Part shown: positions 24,981-35,264 of the stretch, piece by piece
How positions within the stretch are numbered: position 1 is the first letter of the stretch
Layout of the letters: the number at the start of each line of letters is the position of its first letter
DNA from: Himantopus leucocephalus
Lineage: Eukaryota; Chordata; Aves; Charadriiformes; Recurvirostridae
Length of the DNA: 64,000 bases
NCBI GenBank assembly: GCA_003993805.1
Contig: RSEF01000003.1
Coordinates: 79,722,339-79,786,338, forward strand
Direction: 5' to 3'
Program-made: the position numbers and the translations under genes
Notes under the pieces: model-generated
Seen by the model: only the letters and a program-made list of their open reading frames with translations
Database searches by the model: none
What the model was told of the DNA's origin: nothing

Positions 24981-25014
24981 AGGGAGGGAGGGAGGGAGGG
25001 AGGGAGGGAGGGAG
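24981..25014 (+). repeat. (AGGG)n microsatellite
   Basis: About eight uninterrupted copies of the tetranucleotide aggg. G-runs at this spacing could form a G-quadruplex on the plus strand. Confidence 0.97.
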
Positions 25015-25034
25015 GAACAGGTTTTTGGAAGGCA

Positions 25035-25085
25035 TAAATGGGTGAAATCAATGCAGCTGCACAGCTGAGGATCTGGTCCTTTGGT
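25035..25085 (+). repeat. Ancient sauropsid palindromic repeat fragment
   Basis: The stretch ggtgaaatcaatgcagctg, then cacagctgaggatctggtcc, matches the common sauropsid repeat whose 3' half reads 'ttgaaatcaatggagc...caccagctgaggatctggccc', with an internal deletion. This is the clearest of the palindromic repeat copies here together with the one at 39.5 kb. Confidence 0.5.
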
Positions 25086-25189
25086 GTCTGTTGAGGAAGA
25101 AACGAACTCCTTACTTTTTATCCTCGAAGCAGGTCAACCTACATTGCTTTGACGAGTTGTGCTGTTAGTTCAGGCTCTACTTTCCCAAA

Positions 25190-25600
25190 CCGCGTGTGCC
25201 CACGCCGGAGGTGGGAACTGCGGGCACCGCCTGGGTTTCCCTGCTTGGAACTTCGATGGGCTCATCCTAATCTAGAGCCAAGGAGTTAGCCAAACATGCA
25301 AGCAACCCGGGAATCTGAGCTTGAATACAACTCAGAACTCGCAGGACCGTGTTGGTCGTGAAAGCATCTTTATTCTTGATCTGCAGGGAAGATTTCCTCG
25401 TGCTGTTATCTGTGCAGAACTGATGGGACGGGGATTACTGTCTATCAGGCGACAAGGGAATCCGCCAGCTCGCAGAAGGTATGTGATTAGAGAGGACCCT
25501 AGGGTAAGGCGATTCCCAACGGGGCTTATAAGGGAGCGCGTACTGCTGAAGCAGCACACATTACTGGCTTCCACTGCCGGGAAGCCGGGGCTGGCATCAC
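25190..25600. promoter_or_regulatory. CpG-rich patch
   Basis: About 24 CpGs in roughly 400 bp at raised G+C. Opposed overlapping open frames of about 100 residues (plus 25321-25653, minus 25332-25640) sit here. Both are the product of G+C and show no domain. It could be an orphan CpG island or a decayed GC-rich repeat. Confidence 0.3.
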
Positions 25601-25653
25601 TGCAGACACTCCCCACCAGTGGATGTTGCTGCAGGCACATCAGAATTTCTTAA

Positions 25654-28640
25654 TGTAGTGAAGAAGAAAGGGGGAAGAGGACAGCAGGGAAGAGAAATCA
25701 GGGGAAAAATGTATAAAAAATTCACTACATAAATTAGCTGCGCTTCTTGCAGCAAAACTAACAGTTTCTTTTGAATGTGAATTCTGTTGCTTCTCTTAAC
25801 TAAATGCCTAAAGGAATTGTATCACATAATATACAAGGGTAATTATTAAAAATGCATAAATAGTCTTGTAGGTACAAAAAGTTGCAACTTGTCTCCAGCA
25901 AAACATTAAAAGGTTTGCATATGTCAATGAATTACAGGCTGTTTGCTTTTAATCGCTGCTATTTTGGGAGTTCCTGTAAGGATGTTTTTAGAAGAAACAC
26001 ATTTGGTAATTGGAGGAGGCCGCCCCATTGTAATGGGCAGTTGAAACCCAAAGGAGGCCTAGTGAGGATTATTCAGGGTGTCTAACGGTTTTGGCTCTGG
26101 CTTTGGGTGTTAAGTATCGGCTAACATGTTTATGCCTGGCCTTCAGATGTCCAAACACAAAGGCTCTTTTCTTCTGCTCCTGGCAAGAATCCAGGCCAAT
26201 CTTAGAATATTTGCCCATCCTCCTCTTCTGTATCCGACCCATCATTGAGGACAGTGTTTCTCTTGGAGTTTCATCTGAAAAACGCTACAGCAAAGGAATG
26301 CTCACTGACCCAGAAGCCCAGTGACAAGAAGAGGGAATTATATGTGTATGAATGTCTGCCTTTGGGAAAAAAAGGCTCACGGAAAGAGAACTACAACAAA
26401 TCCAAAGTTTCTTTCCAAATTGAGCCACCTGGGTTTTTACTTTTTAAAAGTCAGACCTGGTAGGACTTGCCTGGATAATTTTTTTTAAGGCAAAATATTA
26501 TGTTAAGACAGCCTGCTTACTCTTACAGCTCTGAGATTCAAGAAATAGAAAATGTACGTTTGCGTTCAAGAGCGCAGGCATCAGTTCAGATTGATACTTG
26601 GAGATTATCCTGAGCTAGAATAATGTATTTATGACTAGGGTCAAAGGGATTACCCACATAAATAAGACCTAGCAGGATCAGGCGCTGCTGCTTACAGCCA
26701 GCCAGGAATGGATAATGTGATACGAAAACAGACCTTTTTGGCTTGTTTTCTTCAAGCTTATACATCTAATTTCTGTCTCTGTGTTTGAAGCTATTAAAAG
26801 CATTTGATGCAGTCCTTAATATTGGTCAATATTTCCCTCTTGAGACTGTATTTTTGACCCCAGCCCTGTAGTTCCAGCTGGAAGCCAGTTTCTACGGACT
26901 CGTGTTATTTGTAAGAGAAATTACCAACATGAACATTGTGGGATCAGTCCCAGGGTTTGTCATCTGAGCGCTCCAATGTTTACACTGGAAAAGATCAGAC
27001 AGAGAAAACCTGGATTTGGCCAAGTCCTCCTGTTTCTCAGTTTCTGCAGATATGCACAGTGTGTGTGACATATCTTCTCAGTTCAAAGTCTGATGCGCTA
27101 CAATGAATGGCAATGGTAGACCACAATAAATGCATTTTACTGGCTAACAAGATGGGAAAAAAAGTGAAAGGTATTCTTAAGTCTTAGTCATTGGCTCCTG
27201 TATTCGTGCTTTATTTCAATAAGCGCAATTCATCAACGGCTTACCAGAAATATTTAGTTATTGAGAGAATTTACACACTGCGTTGATGTCCTTCTAGTGT
27301 AGTTACTGTGTTTCCATGACTCAAACCAGAACCCTGAAACTTTTGATGTTCGTACAACTCTGTCTCCTTTCCTGAATCCGGATCACCGGTCAATGTGCCC
27401 ACCTCCAGATTTTCGGCAACGAGGAACAATGGAAGTGAAGTTAACTGACAAAAAAAGGCTGGGAGGCCGGTGGCTGTAATAACATAGGTAGCGTTTCCAG
27501 CATTGTTGTGTCTGCCTTCTCCTGTGAAAGAAGGATTTGGATGCAAAGCCCGAAAGACCAGCCATCATTAATGCCCTTACAAAAGTTGCTCCCTCTCCCT
27601 CTGCTGCTGAAGCAAAGGCAAAATCTCCAGCAGGTTTCAAGAGGAGCAGGATTGGGCCCTTAGGCTGTACATAAGTGTCTGTGTAGGAAAAGAGAATGTA
27701 CAATGCTGGATGCTTCTTATAATATAAGATTAGATCAAATCCTTTCAGTGCCCTGAAGCTTTATACCTTAACGCAGGGCTACCTGTGGCAGATAGCGAGT
27801 GAATGCCTGTCAGCATGGATCATCCTCTCAGCGTTCACTAAAAATGTACAATTCTCATTTTGCAGCATTTGAGATCTTTTAAAAAATAGAGTCTAGTGGG
27901 AACAGAATGTAACATCAAGACAAGTAGCTTCAATTTTTACCTGATCATTGGCATATTCAAGGTATTTTATATATAGTGATGCCTGACAAGCAATCAATGG
28001 ACAGCCAGAAAATCAGTTAGTTGTTAGTCTTCTCGTCGAAGTGCATGAAAATTATACATAGCTAGTCTGAGGGAACAATTTGCCAGGCAAATAAACCGGT
28101 ATTTTCAACAAAGGCAAAAATATGCTGATGCTTATCGAGTGAAAGGAATTTCCCCCATCCCATCTCTAATCTGCCTGTGAAGGAAACGTTCTGGCTGGAG
28201 CGTGACCTTGTCTCAGCCAACACTGCAGAGAGCTGCCCAGCAGAACTCGGGCTTTGCCCCCACCTGATTAGCAGATACAGGCACTTCACTGAATGATGCC
28301 CAGATGCCCCCACCAGCCTTTCACCTTCCAGCAGGGGACAAATCTGCGCAAGGCTGACGGCTCACGGGCTGAGGTTACGGAGGTGAACTCTGAAGACCTC
28401 TGGGTTTCTCTCTGCCCTGCATTTTACGTAGGAGTCGGACAGAGCTGAAATGGGACAAAGCGTTTCCACCCCACACTTTCATGACTGGAATTTTGAGCCA
28501 TTCATTTTTTTTTTGATTAAAAGCTGCTTTTTACATAAGTAATATACAATAAGTAGGTGAATACCAATTAAAAGCATATTTCACAAAATTAGACTTTCAG
28601 TTGCCTGTTCTATTGAATATCAGTTGGTAATAAGCTTTCC
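25654..28640. other. Unique sequence, no gene seen
   Basis: Single-copy, moderately AT-rich DNA. No transposon, RNA gene or splice-flanked frame recognised. Confidence 0.5.
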
Positions 28641-28835
28641 TCATTTCCCTGAGCATGTAATTTTTCCCTTGAATTCTTGAGTCACTGCTTTGATCACTTC
28701 TTGATTGCTTAAAGGCTGTGAGTCAGTAATATTTCCCAGTTTCGTTGTCACATCAAAGATCTTTGAGGGGCTTTCTCCAATAGAAGGCAGCCAAGGTTCC
28801 TGGTTGACATAGTTCATCACCGTGCCGAAGCTATG
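28641..28835 (-). CDS. Possible terminal coding exon, unknown protein
   Basis: On the minus strand a 3' splice-site-like sequence (ttttcatttgtgcag) ends at 28836. From 28835 a frame stays open for 64 codons to a TGA at 28641-28643. The predicted piece begins HSFGTVMNYVNQEPW and includes PWLPSIGESPSKIFDV and ends ITCSGK. Its composition is balanced and protein-like, unlike most chance frames here. Phase at the acceptor would be 0. I do not recognise the family. No clear AATAAA follows within 100 bp and no upstream exon is identified in the window, so it could also be a pseudogene fragment or chance. The splice motif and open frame are seen; coding status is inference. Confidence 0.2.
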   Translation of the reverse strand, partial: HSFGTVMNYVNQEPWLPSIGESPSKIFDVTTKLGNITDSQPLSNQEVIKAVTQEFKGKITCSGK

Positions 28836-29039
28836 CTGCACAAATGAAAATAGGGAATAATGCATCACCTTTAGCCATTCGTGTAATCATTTGAATAATA
28901 TGTATCACCTCCTTAAATGGGCCAGCTGCTACACAGCATTTTTTTTTCCTCGAATTTTTACACTTGAAAATACGGAGGGCAAACATTAAACAGGAAAGGT
29001 GATTTTTATCCAGATATGCTGATGAATGAAAGCAAAGGC

Positions 29040-29200
29040 AGTTGCTTTCCTCTGTTTACAGATTTTTGCTGTTGCTTTATTCAGGCATTTATGACATGAA
29101 CAATTCTGGCATTGAAAAGCCTCACATTTTTACAGAAACATCATTTAATGTGATAATATGCAAATTATGACAAAAGCCTCGAACAATATGAACAATTTGC
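29040..29200. promoter_or_regulatory. Candidate conserved non-coding element with octamer motif
   Basis: AT-rich non-repetitive stretch containing ATATGCAAAT (29155-29164), a POU-factor octamer-like site, within homeodomain-type AT-rich sequence. Function and conservation are untested. Confidence 0.2.
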
Positions 29201-32200
29201 ACAGGATTCAGACTTTCAGTTCGGTACAGCAGTTCATATCCCACACTGGCAGTTTTGATCAGCTTAAATCGTTGACGTGCCTCACCACAGCACGCCAAGT
29301 CCTGACATCCTCACTCTGCTTTGGTTTGGTCTCCTCTTTGGCAAAACTCGGGCAGATTTCCAAAGAATCTGAGTCTGAGCCAAATGAGGGCCAAATTACC
29401 ACTAAGACTGACAGCCGGGCAGGGTTTTCCTTGGCTTGGGGGAAGAAGGAAAGTTTATTACCCCACCAGCTGCTGTCACCCAGGTGGCCTGTGGTGGCTC
29501 TGTCACCAAAGTCTCTGGGCTTTCGTCTTCGGATGCGAAACTCTGCAATGCTGAAAGAAGGGCATCACGCTCAGCCCCGCCTGAGCCACCTGAATCTTCA
29601 TTTTCCTTCCTCGGTGGCAAAGTCAGGGTGTGCCCAAGCACCCCTTTGCGATGTGAGGGGGGTACCTGGGCAATCCCATCGCCAGCAGAGGGAGAAATGG
29701 GTGGGGGAAGAGATTTGCTTTGGTATTACTTGAAAGCAAAATGTCTCTTTGAACAAAGATGTGATGCTTGTGGCAAATTTGAGTTCTTCAGGAGCAGCGA
29801 GTATTTCCAGTGTGAACTTTGCTGCCGTCATTCCTGGAGCAAATAAATTGCAACGGGAAAGTATTTAAAGGGACGCTTGTCACCTTACAGCTCCTACGTT
29901 GCAAACAAACAAATGCCTTTACCTGTGTTACAAATCCCACCTTAACATTATTAAAAGTGAAAGAATTTTTAAAAATCCAATTTACTTGTCACTCTTTCTA
30001 CTTTGTTTACTGGTTGTGTTTTCTCACCGTGGACAATAGAAATCAATGAAGTCAGATTTGCCTGCGTTTGAGTCACTTTCACTTTTAGGTGTTCAGGTTT
30101 AGGGCGGAAAGTTCAGGGGAATGGTTATTTCATCAAATACGACTGTTTTCACTAGCAATTAAAAAAATCAATGGCAACGTTTCTATTCAGACATATGTTT
30201 TGTAAAAGTCTGCTTCTGTGAGATTTAAACTTTGGCCCAACCTTGGCAGTGTCCTTTGAAAGATGTAGCTAAGTAAAACCTAGTGGTAATAAAAATAATA
30301 CTTTTCATTATCATGGCAGATGGGAGACCAGTTATGCAGCCGGACCCCATTTTTATAGGTATTGCATAAATAAGGCATAAAATACGGTCACAGCCTCTGA
30401 AACAAGGGGTAGACACATCCCTAATGAGAACAAGGATAATGAGATACTAATATTCAGCAGTATGAGCCATGATTTCAGCAGCCCAAGAAACTACAGTTCT
30501 TCTGGATAAGATGGCAAAGGCTGTTCTGCAGAGGAATATGAAAGCAGATAAAGGAGTAACTTTGCAGATATTTACATGAGATTCTCATAAGCACAAGGGG
30601 CAGCTTTTGATCAAAGGATATAAATCTGGGTGAATCTAAATGTGTTTTTTTTTTTTTCCCCCCTGTGTTGGAGTTCCCTATTCTGCGCTACTGCAGGAGA
30701 GCTCAATTTAGGTCCTCATAATGGTATGCAAAACTTGCAAAATGTATCCCAGCTGGGGCGTGCTCTCTAGGTAAGGATGCCTTCCTGCTCCAGCAGGACT
30801 TCAGTTCAGGGAGTTACTGAGAGAGTGAAACACAGACTAGAAAGTGCTATTTGCATTCCGAAAAGTAGCCCTAACCTTCTGTCAGAAAGGATTTCAGGAC
30901 TGGGCCTCGAGCTTCTGTTTACCGACGGAGTCTCCATTTACGTCAGGCTAGTGTGTTCCGTTGAGATATTGTCAGTAAAATCTAAATTAGTAAAAATACA
31001 TAATTTGAATAATTAAGAATTGTTTTATTTACTTAAAAAAATCTACAGTCAGCTCAAAGAATTTGCAATCTAAAGTATCTTTTCATTCATAACATTTTAG
31101 TGGAACTGTAATTGATTCCAAGGAATGGGTTGACTATTGACTGACATGACTAGTAAGAGTGTGCCTGGTGACCCAAAAGACTCAGCCTTCTTCCTTGCTG
31201 AAGTGTGAGAAGTGGTCGGACACAGAAGTCTCTACTCAGCATGACTAGGCACTGTTAATAGGCATTCACGTATATGGACCACTCAATTTTTACTGTGCCA
31301 TATACTGCATAATCCTGCAAAAGGCAAATCAGCAGAATTAGCTGATCAGGGACAGATTGGTTCCTTTTCTACTTAGACAAGTGATGAAACTCCCAAATCC
31401 AGGCTCAAAACAATAGAAAACAGTAGCTCCAGGTTTCAGATGCCAAGCACTGGAAGGTCCTGCTTTGTGCTCCTTCTGGACTGAGCGCTAAGGGTCTCAC
31501 CTCAAAGGAGCTGTTTTTTGTTTAAAAATGCTGAGAGTACAGATTTCGTCGAGTGAACAGCGCTTCATCAAGTAGCTGTCTGCATACCTTTCACTCACTG
31601 CTGCTCCCGACGAGCTCATGTTCAGCATCTAATTGGTATAAATACCTGCAATGTATCATTCGCTTCTCCTCCTTAACATAAAACTTTGGCTTTGGAGGAA
31701 AATGGCATCTGTTATTCCTGACATTTCTAAATCTCCTGCTCTTGCTAGGTGACACCAGGCAGGGTGGCAGGAGGAGGAGATCAGGTTGCTTCCAGGTAAG
31801 CTGGCAAATTGCTCTGCAGACCCGGCGGGGCCACCAGGTCCCCTCCAAGGCTATAGGTATCATGGGCAGGAAACTCCCAGACAGTGAACCCTCTTGTACT
31901 GGCAAGCTGGGAGTTGTTTTTACAGGGGGGAGAAATAGGGGACAAGAAAAGAAGACCTTGTAGAAAATTCCAGTCTCTATTCATAAGGCTTGTGATAAAA
32001 ATGACCTCATGTGTTTTATAGTGCAGCAAACAGAGTTGAAGAATGCGGTCTTGTGGCCAAGAAGAGGGTGTTTCAGTGACCACTTAGGAATATTTGAATC
32101 ACACAGTAGCTTATTTTGCTGTTCTTTCTTATTCCTGACAGCACAGGGTTTAGAGAGGCTCTTTGAGTGGGATGGAGACACTGAGGTTTTAGTACGGATA

Positions 32201-32243
32201 ACTCAGCTGCAGTCTTTCATTTGTACGCAGCTTTGCAGAAGGA
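29201..32243. other. Unique sequence, no gene seen
   Basis: A 191-codon open frame (plus 29158-29733) and overlapping frames on both strands around 29.4-29.8 kb are the longest here but lack domains and splice context. A T-run lies near 30646-30657. Nothing else recognised. Confidence 0.5.
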
Positions 32244-32498
32244 GGGACCAGATTTTTGGCCTTCCAAGACATCTCATAATCTATCTGGGTCTGTCTGTCA
32301 TAGATTTAATCCTTTGAGCTATGATCCTAAAAGCCCTCAGGGGCCAAACTTCTTGGGGAATGAAGCACTTNGGGACCAGATTTTTGGCCTTCCAAGACAT
32401 CTCATAATCTATCTGTGTCTGTCTGTCATAGATTTAATCCTTTGAGCTATGACCCTAAAAGCCCTCAGGGGCCAAACTTCTTGGGGAATGAAGCCCTT
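32244..32498 (+). repeat. 127-bp direct duplication joined by a single N
   Basis: Copy 1 is 32244-32370 and copy 2 is 32372-32498, separated only by an N at 32371. Both are exactly 127 bp and differ at three positions (g/t, t/c and a/c), about 97.6% identical. The single N at the junction suggests that two contig ends carrying the same sequence, perhaps the two haplotypes, were abutted without merging. A true recent tandem duplication is the alternative. Confidence 0.97.
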
Positions 32499-34280
32499 AA
32501 CACAAACACAATTCTGCAATCGATACTAGAAATGCTTTTAAAATACTATTATTTCCTTAAAAGAGAAAAGAACCTGTAGAGATGAAACCTACTCACCCCC
32601 AACATTGCTGCTATTACATGCAGTTGCTACAAAGCTTAGAGTGACCAATGACACTTCTCCTCTTTGGCAAACATGTTCAGAAACTTCCCCATTCTCCCAT
32701 TTTCACCATAGAGCACCAGTTACTTTATCTTTCCAACACATCTTAAAAGCGAATGGGCATGTGAGTACCACCTGGATTGCCCAGTTTCTCAGCCCAGCTC
32801 CCATCCAAACCACTCCAAGGAAAACAAGCCTATGGGTTCTTGTAGCCATTTTCAGGCTCTGAGGCATGAGATGACCATTTCTTTGGCTTCTTAGGAATCT
32901 GGAGATGCAAAACCTGTATCAACAGTGGTATGCTTAAGTCATAGCAAACACAGCTTTTGGCCCTGACATGTCATCAGCTGGTCAGTACTCAGGGATGTTT
33001 CCAGCTCCTGTATTTTTGACTTTTTCCCCACCTGCAGCTTCACAGAGATCTGCATTGGGATGGAAGTGAGCAGGAATTGCAAAGCTCCTCTTCCGTAACG
33101 AAAGCTCTCGCAACTGCCTGTTTCTGGCCCTTTGTCTGCTTTTTGGAGAGGCCCTATCCTCCTGTGTAGACACAAGAGATTTCAGCTGGAACACAGGTCT
33201 CCCCTTTGCTGTCTCCCCTGTCCTCCTGAGACTTAAGAGGAAATCAAATGCTGCAATATAAGCATGTGGGTTACACTTGTATTTAGTTCAATGGCCTCTT
33301 CTTTCTAACAGTTTACTTTGTCTCTTCTAATTCAAGCATGTCAGTAGCAAGTATCATATCTGTGACATCGATAATAAAAATCCCATTGTAAACGCCGGGG
33401 TGTCATTTTCCATTCTGCCTAAACAATCCCGAGCTTTGTACTTTCTGGAGTGGCCTCTGTCTTTCACAGGTGACATTTGCAAATGGGGATCCGCATGTGT
33501 AAACCCCGCAGCTAACTGTCTCATTTCCATACGTGCAGGCTGGCATAAGCGCACTTTGTGTCAATGAAGAGGCGAGTCTGCGGCAGGCGGAAATTTGGCT
33601 ATATCGGATTTACTGCGAGGGAGCAGGTCCTTCTCCCTTAGCAAGGGTGTCAGCCCAGCAGAGGCGCTGGAGGCACGCTGCGTGGTACCCAGCAATTTCA
33701 AGTGCAACTCCATGCTCTTTGTTTAGAAGGGAAAATGGGGAAAACCGTCCACAAGCTCATGTGCCTTGACTCTGAAATGCTTTTCTTGACGTGCTTTGGC
33801 CTGAGGTGCCAAGGGAAGCTGGTACCTGACTTGTGTGGAAAGCAGCCGATGGTGGCACTTCATGTTCTGGACCTCTCTGCAGGCTCTCAGAGATGTGGAA
33901 GACACAGCTCCCAGTTGGGCAGGGCTGGTTTTGAGCCAACCAGGACCTTTTTTGCATTACCACCACGGCTCCTTTTGTGGATCTGTCAGCATCACAGTGG
34001 CAGTGCGGAGGGACTGTGCTCCCTTCTTAGAAGTGATTCATTTTCAGAAAATGTGGCCCTTGGGAAGGCTTAGTTTACTGAGTAGGGGGTCAAAATTGTG
34101 TATTTTTGTGATCTTATCCTTCTCAGAACTACACTATCATTTATACACTGTTATAAAAAAGCTCACCAATTACTCTAAATATGTATCGACATATACCAAA
34201 GTACCTAAAAAGGAACAATTATGAGACTATTTGGCATGGTTACAGCATCTGTGAAAAAGACATCTTTTATGTGTAACACA
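32499..34280. other. Unique sequence, no gene seen
   Basis: Single-copy sequence with a mild CpG-rich stretch at about 33480-33700. Open frames around 33.5-34.2 kb occur on both strands and show no domain. Confidence 0.5.
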
Positions 34281-34289
34281 ATTTGTCCA

Positions 34290-34480
34290 GAATTAATGAA
34301 AATATCCAGGGCTGTTTTTATGAAGTAATTTGTCACATTAAACTAAAAAAACCTAAGGTTATGTTGGACATGAAAAGAAACTCCCCGAAGGTCAAAGCAA
34401 TTAAACATTGGAACAACCCATCAACCCAGAGGTCACTGAGGCCTCATCTAATGAGAACGTTCAAACGGGAGGAAATCCTG
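34290..34480 (+). mobile_element. Decayed CR1 LINE 3' fragment
   Basis: Plus-strand sequence aligns by eye with the region near the 3' end of CR1 elements. It shows 'atgttggacatgaaaagaaa', then 'aaacattggaacaaccca', then 'ccagaggtcactgaggcctc' and 'gaacgttcaaa'. These correspond to the CR1 hallmarks 'ttggacattaggaaaaa', 'caaacattggaacaggctgcccag', 'gaggtggtggagtc' and 'ggtgttcaaa'. No terminal octamer repeat is visible. The copy is old and non-functional. Confidence 0.6.
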
Positions 34481-34533
34481 CAATCGTCTCTACTCATTTC
34501 TTCGCCAGGTTAAATACCCATTTGAAGTCCTGG

Positions 34534-34580
34534 CACAGCGCAGCCAATGGAAAAATTCCCATGGGCTTGATTGGGACTGC
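34534..34580 (+). repeat. Ancient sauropsid palindromic repeat fragment
   Basis: The stretch cagccaatggaaaaattccc, then atgggcttgattgggactgc, resembles the frequent 'ccagtggaaaaactcccattgacttcattgggac' sauropsid repeat. It lies about 55 bp after the CR1 relic. Confidence 0.4.
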
Positions 34581-35248
34581 TTTTTTTTCCCTGGAATGTA
34601 ATAAAACCTTTGTATTTCAAACAGATCTGGGATAGTTGTGAGTTTGCATCTTCTATGAATTCCTGTAAACCAAAAGACTTGCAAGGAACCTGGCAGTAAC
34701 ATCTTCAATAGCTTTTTCTTTCCTCCTCTGTACTGATATTAATAGCTAACATTTGGCTGTTGTGAACAGTTTCACATTTAATTGTTTCCGAGGGAATGTG
34801 TGTGTGTTCACAATCGAAAAAGAACTACTGTAGAAAGCAACATTAGAAGAGAATGGTCCAACAGGAGGAGAGTGATTATACAACTCTGGCAAGACTATAG
34901 CAAGCTTTTAGCATTCAGTCATATCTTTTCATAGTTTGGAAATCTTGGTAATAAAAAGGACTCGTCGCTAACAATCTGAGAATTTGTGCGCTGCCCTAAC
35001 CTTCTGGAAGTAGATATAATAAGATTTATAAATACCTCCCCTTTAAAACTGGTTTAGAAAAATGCCAGGTAAGCTCACACAAATTTGTGGAAAGAACTAT
35101 GTGGGTCAAGTGCTACAAATTTTTTGTGATCCTCAAATGTGAAAACTGTTTTAGAGCTAGTAATGATAGCACAGCGCAGAGCAGTTTCTTGCTGTTTCTT
35201 CCCTTCTGTGCTTTTCTGCCTTGGTATTTTCATTAACACTGCTCCCNC

Positions 35249-35264
35249 TTTTTTTTTTTTTTTT
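35249..35264 (+). repeat. Poly-T run beside an N
   Basis: Sixteen T following a single N at 35247, a likely homopolymer assembly break. Minus-strand frames through it are not meaningful. Confidence 0.9.

Noticed and set aside
29158..29733. 191-residue plus-strand open frame, longest in the window
   Set aside because: Overlapped by other long frames on both strands, low similarity to any family I know, no splice sites matching its limits; treated as chance.
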